Assembly (NCBI RefSeq): GCF_963675165.1
Contig: NC_087379.1
Coordinates: forward strand, 6,241,839 to 6,305,838
Direction of reading: 5' to 3'
Source: Halichondria panicea
Taxonomy: Eukaryota > Porifera > Demospongiae > Suberitida > Halichondriidae
Length of the DNA: 64,000 nucleotides
In this document: positions 22,365-33,047 of the stretch, piece by piece
Layout: each line of letters starts with the position of its first letter
Numbering within the stretch: position 1 is the stretch's first letter
Notes under the pieces: model-generated
Databases searched by the model: none
Told to the model about the DNA's origin: nothing
What the model saw: the letters and a program-made list of their open reading frames with translations, nothing else
Position numbers and translations under genes: made by a program

Positions 22365-23702
22365 ACTCAGCATCCACATTATGTATGTCACTGTGAGTCA
22401 CTAGAAAGGTTGCCACTATAGTTTCCCTGTATATAGCTGGTTGCAGTAATATACTCTCTTCTAACACTTTCTATTAGCCCGACACTTTTCTGGGAAATGT
22501 TCGTTGTTCTAATACAGTGGACACTCTGGTGCTTTAATTTTATAGCTAGTTTAACTATTCAGTCACACACTATTCTATTAAATTTAGCTAGCTAGCATGT
22601 AGCTGCATCGGACACTTCGCATGCTCTATAAACTAGTGTTCAAGCTGGCGCTGTGCTAATGCCTCTCGCCATGATTTGCTTTCGCTCAAAAGTATAGAAG
22701 AGAAAGTATAGAAGAGGAAAAAGTGTATAAAATAATCTGTCTAAAACTGACTTGCAATTGTATAATTATGGTATCATTGTTGTGTTTTGTGGCTGCTTAT
22801 ACCAGGACCTCAATGATCTAGGAAGCAACAAAGAAGAAGATTTTGTTTTCAATTAATTATAAGCGGAAGTGCATAATTATTTCATAAAGTTAGCTTATCT
22901 ATATAAAGTCACTGAGAAGAAAAGACTTATTACATACATCTATTGTTGTATTATGTGGCTTTAATACCAGGACCTCAAGAAAGAAGAAAATTGGATCTGT
23001 AGTTCATGCAGTGTATAATTATAATATTTAAGAATAAAAGACTTGTGTACATGCATATTGTTATCTATAGTAGTGTTTTGTGGCTTACCAGGCCCTCAAG
23101 AAAAATATGATTCTGCCAGGAGGATCTGGATCTGGGGAATGAGCGCGCATGCGCATTACATCCATAGGAATAATTAAAGGGTGTGTCCAAAGAGATCAAT
23201 TTCACAAATGGCTACTGCTAGCTAGCTGTTTTAACAGGTATTTTCTGAGTCTTGTAGCTAACAAAAAGCTAGCGCTTTAGTGCAAGGCTAACTCATATGT
23301 TGAATAGAAAGTTTGTGCGGACAGATGATGCTATGAAAGATTCTGAAGAGACTGCAACAGCCTTCAATGTGAGTCAAACTAGCCATAACTCGAGAAAGAA
23401 GCTTTAGTTTGCTAATCCACGAATCAAAATCCAAGAGAACGTGGCTAGAAGCCTATAGAAGCTGTTAGTTTTCGTCGCATTGCAACCGTTGAGCAGTTAC
23501 AGCTGGAACAGACACACAGACACACAGACACACAGACACACACACACACACACAGTCAGCTTTACCGTATCCCTCGTGCGGCTACGCCTCGAGGCATAAA
23601 AATCTGTCCAATTACCCAGACAATTGTTCTAGAACATGATTATAGATTATACGGCATAATTATACCCACTGCTGTTCGATATATTCCCTATTTTTATATT
23701 TA
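22365..23702. other. Repeat-rich non-coding stretch
   Basis: A piece at about 22480-22640 (gacacttttctgggaaatgt; cggacacttcgcatgctcta) is a partial copy of the element at 51030-51429. Three degraded copies of a roughly 120-bp unit containing gtgttttgtggct and ccaggacctcaa occupy about 22770-23115. No ORF in it has recognisable content. Confidence 0.5.
23391..23603 (+). repeat. SINE-like repeat with (ACACAG)n/(AC)n tail
   Basis: The stretch contains ccacgaatcaaaatccaaga, a simple repeat of acacag and ac at 23509-23554, and ends cctcgaggcataa. The region around 11437-11600 matches it in reverse orientation, including the Cg-rich gcctcg end. I cannot assign a family. Confidence 0.4.
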
Positions 23703-23919
23703 TACCGTATAGCGCGAAATGTTCGCTGTTTTCGTGGGTTAGCAATCCTACACAAAAATTATTGTAGAATTATCTGCTATAACGTGCAAAGATTAAAGAC
23801 GTGGCTTTCAGTAAGTATAGTCATCCCACGAACATTGAACATTATGCAATTAAAAAAAAGCTTTTATAGAGGCCATTCCACAAAATATAAGTGCCTCGAA
23901 AATTTCGCGCTGTACAGTA
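23703..23919. mobile_element. MITE, TIR taccgtatagcgcgaaat (copy 1)
   Basis: Ends taccgtatagcgcgaaatgt and aaatttcgcgctgtacagta are inverted. The same family occurs at 24152-24350 and 57802-58034. TA at both ends suggests a TA target, as for Tc1/mariner-like MITEs. Confidence 0.65.
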
Positions 23920-23965
23920 TGTCTAATGCAACTATAACAACACACACACACACACACACTTGCAG

Positions 23966-24108
23966 GTGGTGGTGGTTGGAGACCACTGGCAAGACGAGTG
24001 TCCTGGAGATGGTTATTAATGCTCGATATTCCCACGAGGAGGGGGGGAGATGATGACTCGTAGCCCTACCATGGTTACCCTTAGCAACAGACCAGAGCAT
24101 GTTGCAAT
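23966..24108 (+). pseudogene. OPA1: OPA1-like P-loop exon, damaged (unit D2)
   Basis: After an AC-rich tract and acceptor tgcag the exon reads VVVVGD, then loses five bases within the P-loop (gaccactggcaag for gaccagagtgctggcaag). The tail still resembles [16 protein letters not shown] in another frame. The next two exons are replaced by the MITE at 24152. Confidence 0.75.
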
Positions 24109-24151
24109 GCCAATGGCTAGTTTGAACTATACACACTACACATTATACCTA

Positions 24152-24350
24152 TACCGTGTAGAGCGGGTAATTTTCGTGGGCAAGCTGACCTCCATGAAAA
24201 TTTTCCCCACGAAAACGTAGGTGTGGCTTACCGGAACGCATGCAGCAATACAGTGCAGGCAATGAAGCCAAACAAAATTTTACGCACGAAAATATTGCCT
24301 TTTTCGAGTTGAACAATTTTTTGACCCACGAAAATTACCTACTATACGGA
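24152..24350. mobile_element. MITE of the taccgtatag family (copy 2)
   Basis: Ends taccgtgtagagcgggtaat and attacctactatacgga are inverted relatives of the element at 23703. Inner arms include ttttcgtggg and cccacgaaaa. Confidence 0.6.
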
Positions 24351-24598
24351 TGGGTTTCTCTTTTCCGATTGCAAATTACGAGGTTTTGCTTAAATCGAAA
24401 CAAATGCAAAGAGAGGGCATGCACATGCAATTTCCCATCTTTTTTATGCCATTCGCAATCGTAATCAGACTTTACCCGGTATGTACGTTCAATTACACCT
24501 TCGTAGACCGAATGGTCTAGTTCATCCATGTATATAGTGTTTCTTCAAATAATGAGCACATGCATGATGGTCATATTACATCATTCGTTGCTCATTAT

Positions 24599-24633
24599 TG
24601 TACGCCATCATCATAATTATGTATGCACACAAG
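24599..24633 (+). pseudogene. OPA1: Remnant of the OPA1-like YMQN exon
   Basis: Only the end of the exon survives (gtacgccatcatcat...cacacaag, corresponding to NAIIMCIQ with changes), but the donor GTAAGTGCTG is intact. The beta module follows. Confidence 0.6.
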
Positions 24634-25645
24634 GTAAGTGCTGTAGTTGAAGCTTATGGTTACAGTGGCCCTGAGTGCTACCAATATAGTTAAGCTTACA
24701 GTTCACTTTAGCTACACCTATATACAGCCTTTCGAAGTTGGTATATAGTTCCGAATTTACCTTCAGATTATAAACAACTGCGCTCACTTTCAATATTCAC
24801 AGAAATATAATAGCAATATTAAAAAAACTCTTCGTCTATAGTTACTAGTGCTTTTGTATCATGGTACATTACACATCGGGGAGGGGGCGATGTTCTGTAA
24901 AGTGAAACAATGTGCTTGATAACTCATGCATGCAGGTAGTGGTTTACTGTGTGTGTTTATGCTGACTAGCGATTGCAACAGTATAATTATAAGAAACTGC
25001 TCATTTCTATGTTTTACATTTGTACAGTGCATGTACATTGATATCAAAGGGGGATATTGAAAGCACGTTGGGATGCACCGTATAGCGGGAAATGTTCGTG
25101 GGTAAGAGAGGCCTTGGATCGAGGCTAATCTGTGCTATGATCCAGTTAAAATGTGCTAAGCCTATAAAATATGTCCTACACTGTATTTGTGCTGTTTAGT
25201 TTTTTAGGGGTGACCGTGCAACAGTACAATTGAACGTACATGACTGTGTTCAGAATAGTTCATTGTGAAACAACGAAGAAACTGAAGAGCACCTCAGAAT
25301 GTCAATCTACGTATAGTGCTTGCACTTGACTGTGGTTAGGTCATGTGAATTTACGCACATACAGCACTCGAGTTTGTGGTTGTCTTCAAAATACATGTGA
25401 ACGTAAATAAACGTTTATATGATGTGTGAACAATCTAGATCTATGAATATTGTTGCTCATATTTGACATAATTATGGTGAACCCCACCCATTCTGTTCTG
25501 AATGTCATCAACAAAGAACTGTGAGTTAATCCCTCAAATGTGCATGACCTGTACTCTATATATATGTATATGCTAACAGACTAGCTATAGGGTATGTATA
25601 ACAGACTAGTTCTATATAATTTATTGACTTTGGGTGTGTGTATTT
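24634..25645 (+). other. Upstream module (type beta) of T5, displaced by the island
   Basis: The sequence runs parallel to 4.98-5.72 kb (catcggggagggggcgatgt; gaaacaatgtgcttgataac) and stops at gtgtatttaa. The matching continuation (tttgtacatagaatctgcaa) is found at 39763. The module is therefore the upstream part of T5, cut off by the inserted island. Confidence 0.8.
25500..25543 (+). promoter_or_regulatory. Conserved upstream block of T5, 14.3 kb from its acceptor
   Basis: The block gaatgtcatcaacaaagaact precedes donor GTGAGTT at 25521. The matching acceptor ccctcacag ends at 39808. If used, this would be a 14.3-kb 5'-UTR intron containing the whole transposon island. Confidence 0.5.
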
Positions 25646-25657
25646 AAGTATTAGTTA

Positions 25658-25965
25658 TGCACCTATCAATGTGTTGCCCCACCCCCCCCCCCGGGAGGGG
25701 TCGGGGTTATATGGGGGATTTGACCATACTACCTCAGGTCAAATTCCCCCAGATGGGGGAGGATTCTGTGTTCAAATCCCCCAGTCAACAGGGGGTTTTT
25801 GAGCCCCAACAGTTGCACTGCATAAAAACAGGCTATAAAAGCAGTCTTTACTACGCAAAGCCAGGTCAAATCCCCCAGTATGGGGCCAAAATGTCAGGTC
25901 AAATTGAGTCAAATCCCCCCGTATGTCCCGGGGGGGGGTAGTGGGGCAACACATTGATAGGTGCA
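25658..25965. mobile_element. MITE with C/G-rich core, TIR tgcacctatcaatgtgttgc (copy 2)
   Basis: Same ends and core as 13191-13487, including the internal ccccgggaggggtcgggg and gggccaaaatgtcaggtcaa. It marks the left edge of the island. The flanks show no clear target duplication because another hairpin directly adjoins it on the right. Confidence 0.85.
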
Positions 25966-26021
25966 TTAATGTACAGTGTAGAGGGGTTTACTGTCATAAA
26001 CCCCGAGGCACTGTACATTAA
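25965..26021. repeat. Short hairpin attaatgtacagtg
   Basis: The arms attaatgtacagtg and cactgtacattaat enclose a second inverted pair, ggttta and taaacc. It abuts the MITE at 25658-25965. Confidence 0.7.
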
Positions 26022-26659
26022 TTGATATATGTCCCATCTGATTGGCTGACTGGTTGCTGTGCATCAAGCTGCATGACTACCACATAGCAACACTATTCAA
26101 ACAAGAAGACAACTAGGAAAAGATAGCTCGTTCACACCAGGGCTGCTGTCCACACTCAAATCCTTGCGCAGCCTGGACAGAATATGAGCAGCCAGCCCCT
26201 CCCTCAAAGCGAACGGTACAGAGCCACCCCCCCTCTCTGTTCAATTAGTCAGCCCCTCCCTCCACTTACTGCGCAGCAACCAGCCAGAAGAAGCAACACA
26301 GCTAGCTCTAGACGGTGTCTAGACCAGCTCTCTTCAGCTATGCCAGGCTAGTAGGCAAGCAAAGGTAAGCTTAAAATAGCCACTCCTATATTATTACTAA
26401 ACTGGCTTCTTTTTATTTAAATACAGAAGCTGAACAGGCCTAGTGCAGTACTAGTGCTAGTGAGCAAGGCTCAGCCTGAGCCCTAGCCCTCTCCCAGAGT
26501 GTCTCTAAAGCAGCTCCTTCTGCAAGCACACAGCAGAATTTTTGATGAACTAGTCTTACAGACTACACCCGACTCTATGTGTTTCATTTATGGCATTTTG
26601 TTTCTCTTGCAAGACATTTCATTCATCTTCATTCATCAAAAACACCATTAATTAATTTT

Positions 26660-27054
26660 TACTGCATATGCTTGAGGTGCCAATTTATGAGCCATATTTT
26701 CCCTTGTAGCCCTGGGGTGCCAATTTATGACAGTTAAACCCCACTAGACTACATGGCAAAAGTGTAGTAGGTGGGAAATATATAATAGTTAGATACTGTT
26801 TAGGAGGTATCTATGGGAATTATAAGCCCAAAGGCCTGCTGTAGTATCCCGAGCGAAGCGAGGGTACTATATACGAGTGCCTGCGGGCTTATAATTCCCA
26901 TAGATACCTCCTAAACAGTATCTAACTATTATATATTTCCCACCTACTACACTTTTGCCATGTAGTCTAGTGGGGTTTAACTGTCATAAATTGGCACCCC
27001 AGGGCTACAAGGGAAAATATGGCTCATAAATTGGCACCTCAAGCATATGCAGTA
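26660..27054. mobile_element. 395-bp near-perfect palindromic element
   Basis: Arms of about 190 bp begin tactgcatatgcttgaggtg and end cacctcaagcatatgcagta. The inner part (26787-26929) has the TAGTTAGAYACTGTTT ends and the tatcccgagcgaagcgaggg core shared with 27358-27508 and 29514-29664. It is either one long fold-back element or a MITE nested exactly at the centre of another. Confidence 0.85.
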
Positions 27055-27357
27055 CGAGTTTAGTTGCTATACTAATACTCCGTGCAACTGCTGCTACTAG
27101 ACAGCGACTGAACATTATAATTTTTTTTCATTACCAAAAACAGAACAGTTACTTCTCATTGTTTTTTATAATACAATCTACAAAAAACATGTTTGAAAAA
27201 CACAAAAATTAATAATGAATGGTTGTTGTGAACATGAAAATTACAGGTTTATATGAGAATTTACAGGTTAATAATTATGAGAATTTACAGGTTAATATGG
27301 GAAATATAAACCCTGTACTGACCAATCAGATTGCTGGATTCTGGGCTACTAGTAACT

Positions 27358-27508
27358 AAATAATAGTTAGACACTGTTTTGGAGGTGTCTATGGGATTTA
27401 GAAGCCCAAAGGCACTGATTTAGTATCCCGAGCGTAGCGAGGGTACTAAAGTGGCTGAGGGCTTCTAAATCACATGGACACCGACAAAACAGTGTCTAAC
27501 TCATTTAG
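27358..27508. mobile_element. Hairpin MITE of the aaataatagttagacactg family (copy 2)
   Basis: Inverted ends aataatagttagacactgtt and aacagtgtctaactcattta flank the core tatcccgagcgtagcgaggg. No clear target duplication is visible. Confidence 0.8.
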
Positions 27509-27641
27509 ATACTAGTGCGCATGCGCAAACTGCTTGACTACAATACAATTACTTGACAACGGAATACTAGGTATACTTAGACTACATTACATCATCTGTA
27601 ATTGATCTGATTGGCTAAAAACAGTAGATTACATGGAAGCA

Positions 27642-27760
27642 TAATCTACAGGAAGGTAGTTATTCTACAGGAAATGGGCGCATATTCTACAGGAAGTGGA
27701 CACATATTCTACAGGAAATGGACTTATATTCTACAGGAAGTGACAAAAATTTGCAGGAAG
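27642..27760. repeat. Tandem repeat, about 25 bp, five or more copies
   Basis: The unit attctacaggaartgg recurs with spacers of about ten bases. It yields a short open frame (ILQEVTKICRK) that I regard as an artefact. Confidence 0.75.
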
Positions 27761-28306
27761 TTCTCAAAAGTTGGAATGAAATTTTTAGTGAAAGTGACAA
27801 GAAGATGACAAAAACATTATAAAAAACACAGAATGCAATAGTTTTTTCAGTCAATATCCATTCTTTCCATGTCCACTGTTGCTTTGTATTGCTTTTTCCA
27901 GTTTGGCATGGGCAGGGGGGCCAGGAAGCATCAAAAACACTTTAGTAGTCGCTTGACACTTTCTATTGAGGTTCCATGCCGGTCCAGTCTGCTCTATACC
28001 CCTTCCACTCCACCACAGTGCTTCATTCTTCTTCTTGTAGTGTTGCAGAGTCAGTTCTAGCATAGTTCTATGTTCTTTTTACGTGTCTGTTCTTTCCAGT
28101 ATCTTCAGGAAGCGTTTCACAAGCTTTACTAAGTTTTACTGTAGTTTTTCGTTGTTTTGAAGCCGTCTTCTTGTCTTTTTCTGTCAACTGGTGTCTCTCA
28201 CAGCTCCAGCTCGTCCAGCTCGCACAAATTCAATTTCTGTTGCTACGCACCAAACCTGGCTTTTTATAACCACACCTCGCGCATGCGCAATGAAGTCCAA
28301 GTTAGA

Positions 28307-28442
28307 TAGACCACACCCACTCGTAGAATATGCGTCTTAGTAACCGCCTTGGTTACGGTTAGATTCCCTCGGCTTTGCGCCTCGGGCTAACCGCAACCGT
28401 GGAGGTTACATAGACGCATATTCTACTCTTAGGTGTAGTCTA
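28307..28442. mobile_element. Hairpin MITE, ends tagaccacaccca
   Basis: The arm starting tagaccacacccactcgtag and reaching atgcgtcttagtaacc pairs with ggttacatagacgcatattc...gtgtagtcta. The loop contains ctcggctttgcgcctcgg. Confidence 0.75.
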
Positions 28443-29513
28443 CACAGCCAAAAATCCACGGGCCGTTTCATGCCTGTTACGGGCCCGTTACAGGTATAAA
28501 TCCACGTGGTGTATTCAACTGTTTGGTTAGGTACTGTTTAGCAGCCTGTGGATTTCAGCATGTAATCAGCCGTGGAACGGGCTGTAAGCAGCCTGAGCAC
28601 GGCCTGTAAGCAGCCCTATGTTCTCAGTTAGTTCCGGTTTGCTTTTATACAGTTAAAAGCTGAGTTTGGCATGAATAATTCAACGAAGTGTTATAATTTT
28701 TAAGAAACAAACATAGCCAGACAGTTAATATATATACTAAGTAAATTTGCAGGTATACTAAGTCCCATAGTATACCTGCTCTGAGGCACTTTTCCCATGT
28801 ACTTCCCATGTACTTCCCATGTAGATCTTATCAACTAGTGTCTAATATGTATTAGTACAACCAGTAGGTTAGTAGGTTGTACATAGGATTGACAGTGCAG
28901 TTGTGTGTGTTTTCAATTATTGCACAAATTTTGACTCGTGTTTAGACTGCTCTATTTCTGCAGGGAAAGGCCACATCAAGAAAATAACTGGATAGATAGC
29001 TTAGTTAGCCTTTTATCTGTGTAAATGTGTGATATTATAGTCTATGAATATTCACATGCATTAATATTGATATTTTAAAAATTGCACTATTTTCATATTT
29101 CACCGCGTTTCGTCTGACTGACTAAGTAAGTTAGTAAGTAAGTAAGTAACTTTCTTGAAAAGCATTTCCTCCTTGTACAAACATGTTCAGAAGATTCTGG
29201 ATATAGCTTCTAGTCGACTAGAACCCGGACCATGGGCTTTTTTCTCAGAATTGCGTTCGCTTCCAAGAGGCAGATGACCTCTCAGGCTCTACTTTTCTTA
29301 CCTACGCAATTCCGCCATCTTTAAATGACTGCCACAGCAACGCACATGGCAACTTATGAGATGGGCGTGGCTTTAACATCGATAAGGCCCTCCAAGTGAC
29401 ACTCTGGTTTCTGGTCCTGAAGTTTTTCTAATTGCATGCGGGCGGGCGGCTTTTCTCATTATGTCATTATCAATTTCACCTTATGAATCTCATTATTTTG
29501 CAAATGAATAATA

Positions 29514-29664
29514 AATAATAGTTAGACACTGTTTAGGAAGTTTCTACATAATTTAGAAGCCCAAAGGGCTGGTTGTAGTATCCCGAACGCAGTGAGGGTT
29601 CTACTAGCCCTGAGGACTTCTAAATCATGTGGAAACTTCCTAAACAGTGTCTAACTATTATTTA
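29514..29664. mobile_element. Hairpin MITE of the aaataatagttagacactg family (copy 3)
   Basis: Arms aaataatagttagacactgt and acagtgtctaactattattt enclose a tatcccgaacgcagtgaggg core, close to the copies at 26.8 and 27.4 kb. Confidence 0.8.
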
Positions 29665-29871
29665 GATCCCATTTGAGTGTATTTAGCAGGGAACTATGAG
29701 CTATAGTACCGGTACTATAGATTGCTCTGGGCGACAAACTACAAAATTGTACATTGTATTGTGATTTACAAGAAGATACACATGTAATAACATAAAAATT
29801 ATTGTAGCTAGATGCTTTGTCTAGTAATATAATAACAGAACTAGAATGAAAGAGAGAATCTCTAGTTTCTT

Positions 29872-30195
29872 TTTTTGGCTTTGTTCGAAAGTAGTAGGAG
29901 ACGCTCATTTTTTGGGCAGTGTGCTGTGCTTTTTTGCTGCAAGGCTGCATGGGGGAGGAGCTGGATGTATGGAAGTGCTGGGATTCTAGCTTTGGCTTCT
30001 TCCTAAAGTTCCTTTCGCTTTGTTCAAGAGTAGTATAGGAGCCTCTCGTTTGCTGGGCTTGTTTGCTGCAAATTATAGCTTATAGGTGTCTTCCCTTTCG
30101 CTTTGTGAGAGTAGTATGAGCCGCTCGTTTCCGTTGGGAAGTGTGCTGGGCTTGTTTGCTGCAAAACTGGGGGAGGAGCTGGATGTTTCCGTTTT
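29872..30195. repeat. Three degenerate copies of a roughly 120-bp unit
   Basis: Pieces such as ctttgttc-aa-agtagtag, ctcgtttgctgggcttgtttgctgcaa and gggggaggagctggatg recur three times in the same orientation. No coding content is recognised. Confidence 0.55.
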
Positions 30196-30231
30196 GTGGG
30201 TGGAGCTAGGACTATAATTTTGTCCATCAAA

Positions 30232-32250
30232 CCATAGATAATAGTAGCCTCTACACAGGCTCTCCTTTTTCTGTTCTTTATCACAATCGATTCAATAAGA
30301 TAAAATACTGTCTTAATCGTTCAATGAGATAAAATACGGTATTAATTGGAGGAATAAAGAAAGAAATAGACGTAGAGTTAGGAAAAAGGAGAGCCTGTAT
30401 CGGGAAGTCGCGTGAGGGTAGAAGGGTGGTAGAAGGGTGAAAATGAGCGTGGGCATGCTGAGCTAGAGATGTTGGACTGCCCACGCAGATATCTATGACT
30501 AATAAAACTTTGCCTGCAGCAAGCTGGACATGGACTTGGAACTGGAAGTTTGCAAGCACTATAGCTAGCTATATACCTTAGGCTTAGCTAGATGATCTAC
30601 TAGTCTAGATTGTGTGTTCAGATTCTATCAGACTATTACCTTTTCTTGTGTCTTTCTACATGCTAGTATAGATCAAGAATAGCTTAGTCATCATTATCAT
30701 ATTGCAGGTAGCTACTGCCACCAGAGCTGGCCACGCTGGTTCTCTGATCTGACTTGCAGCACAGCTTGGGTGGTTGTCTCAGTACAGTTTTATTAACTCT
30801 GAATGCGTGGGAGAATACCTTACGTCACGATTGTGGGCTACATATCGCCCACGTTCATAAAAATCCTTGTGGATCACGCGATTTCCCAAACCAGGCCTTA
30901 CTTTTTCTTAACTGTACGCCCATTTCTTTCTTTGCTGCCTCACTATGTCTTTCTTGTGATTTATGGATGAACAGTGACAACAGCAAGAAAAAGTAAGGCC
31001 TGGGAACGAGGCTAAGATAATAGAGCACAGAAAGGGATTGGAAACGTAATGATATTCATAGCATTCTTGGTTCAGATGCGTGTCTCCATCACATGACCAA
31101 TTAATGGTGGGGATTTAATAGAGTTACATGACAGGTGGCAATGGTTTAATTAATATTCCTATGGCAAGCAGCAAGCTAGTCTCCAGGCGCAGGCTAGGCA
31201 AAAACAGTCACTGGTAGTACTGCAGCAAGTGAGCTTGATTACCAATATCTGTGGAAAAAAATTGTGGCAGTGCTTGCTCAGGGCCAGGGAGACTTAAATC
31301 TCAAACTGTGATCGATGTTTCAAGGTGCAGCTCAGGAGTTGGCCAAGATTGAAATAAATGAGAAGAACACCATTACTACTTTGTTCGATGTATGACGGCA
31401 CTAATAAATATCTAGACTGGATGTCAGCAAGAGATGGAACCTGTGAACAATAGCAATAACAAAATTGTTACCATTAAGTTTACCTTTTCTGATACGGAAT
31501 CATTGTGATCATTGTGTATGTGTGCACTGTTGGGCTGGTTTTGAGCCTTCAAGACCCTAGTCGGTGCCTTTCAGCATTATTACATTTAATTTACCAAACG
31601 TAAACTGTCTATGTTCCATCAGTATTACCTACACATACATACGTACATGTACATGCAGGACATTTTATTGTTGTGATCTCTCAGAGTATTTATAATTATG
31701 TTAATCTTTATTAACCATGCATTTCTACAACCACTTCTTAGCAAATGAGACTCCTTAACACTTGTTCTTAATCATTTGCAAGGTCAGGAAAACTCCACAC
31801 AGCAACCAATGATTCTGCACTGATTTACTGTTACAACTGGTCCTTAAACATGTATTTGGACTAATCAACAGGACAGTGCAACACAGTGCTGTCAAATGAA
31901 CCTACTCTTGTTTCTAAAAATGTACAGAAAACTTTAATAAAGTTCTAAAAACTCCACAAGTATATTGTAACACTTTGACTCTCTACTAACCTTTCTTCAT
32001 AGAGGTTTTCCTGCAGAAAACAGAGATTTAACACTGGTATAGCGCACATAAGATGATTGCGGGGGTGGCTACACAGTTTTGTGGTCTAAAGCAGATTCAT
32101 AGCCATCCAATTGTCAAAAGAGTAGAATAGTAAACAAACAATTAACACTTGTAACCGCGAGACACGCATATGACACAGCTGCAAGATGTCACTACGTGGG
32201 TTGTATACTGGGTCACGTGAACGTTTCCAATCCCTGTCTCTATTATCTAT
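30232..32250. mobile_element. DNA element with ccatagata ends, split by a nested transposon
   Basis: The left end ccatagataatag is interrupted at 30245 and resumes at 31015 with agcacagaaagggattggaaacg. The right end reads cgtttccaatccctgtctctattatctatga, its inverse. The ends resemble those of 53681-54550 and a start at about 44109. The roughly 1.25 kb of its own sequence encodes nothing I recognise. Confidence 0.65.
30245..31014. mobile_element. 770-bp non-autonomous DNA transposon with 9-bp TSD (copy 2)
   Basis: This is the inverted near-identical copy of 10488-11261. The ends are TAGCCTCT...GAGGCTA, and the perfect 9-bp duplication AGATAATAG flanks it at 30236-30244 and 31015-31023. It landed inside the terminal repeat of the element 30232-32250. 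Confidence 0.92.
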
Positions 32251-32433
32251 GATCAAACTGAGGTGGAGGAACAGGGTTGACTTGAGTAGAGACCACAGAT
32301 TTAGTAGAGACACAGAGATGCCAACTTCAGATATTAGTTTTCAAAAGAATAATGATGCAGTTGCTAGGTTGGCTGTTTATATAGGTTGACTGTTGCTAAG
32401 CTAGTGCATTTCTAGTAGCCAATAGGTTTTGGG

Positions 32434-32564
32434 ATCTAAATCAGTTAGAACATGTGCATTCGGTATCTATGGTTATAGTGTCCCTCATCCCTCGGGCTAA
32501 AGCCCTCGAGCTTTGGGACACTATAACACATAGATACCTCATGCCCATGTTCTAACCATAACTT
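32434..32564. mobile_element. Hairpin MITE related to the gttaga family
   Basis: Arms cagttagaacatgtgcattcg...tatctatggttatagtgtccc and gggacactataacacatagata...catgttctaacc enclose ctcgggctaaagccctcgag. The terminal atctaaat-agttaga resembles the ends of the 27.4- and 29.5-kb copies. Confidence 0.75.
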
Positions 32565-32571
32565 ATTATTA

Positions 32572-32768
32572 CAGTTGAGCCTCGGTTATCCGAACACCTT
32601 TGTCCCCGGGCCCATTCGGGTAAGTGAAATATTCGGATAATCAAAAGCTGGCTTTTTGCCAGCCACGTGGGCAATTTCCTACTGCGCATGCTCAGATTGC
32701 ACTATGCTCTAGCATTCGGATAATCGAGGATTCGGATAACCGGGATTCGGATAACCGAGGCTCAACTG
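32572..32768. mobile_element. Pogo/Tigger-type MITE with TA duplication
   Basis: A perfect 23-bp TIR beginning CAGTTGAGCCTCGGTTATCC is present at both ends (32572-32594 and 32746-32768), with TA at 32570-32571 and 32769-32770. The TIR form and TA target are those of pogo-like elements of the Tc1/mariner group. The interior is non-coding. Confidence 0.93.
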
Positions 32769-33047
32769 TATCACTATTTTGTACCACATGGACCATTATG
32801 CGCATGCGTAGTAGAAATAATGGGATAGAAATCCAATAATGAGATAGAAATCCAAGAATAAAATCTTAGTCTGGCCACGCCCTCCCATACTTCGTATATG
32901 GTCGGGTGAACTTGCAATGAACAGTTCGTGCAGACACCCCAAGATTTTCTTGGGGTGTGAAACCGCTCGTCAAGTGCCTTGTGGGCCGTTGTGGCCTGTT
33001 GTGTAAACTGTTACGTAAGCTATTGCATCACGAAAAAGTAGCTAGAT

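Noticed and set aside
22196-22396. Short + strand ORF starting MGSTLFLHP
   Set aside because: It is a shifted frame over the retrotransposon fragment, whose conserved frame (21996-22364) is a better explanation.
26100-26360. C-rich stretch with cagcccctccctc as a promoter or exon
   Set aside because: I found no consistent frame, splice sites or repeat partner to support a specific call.
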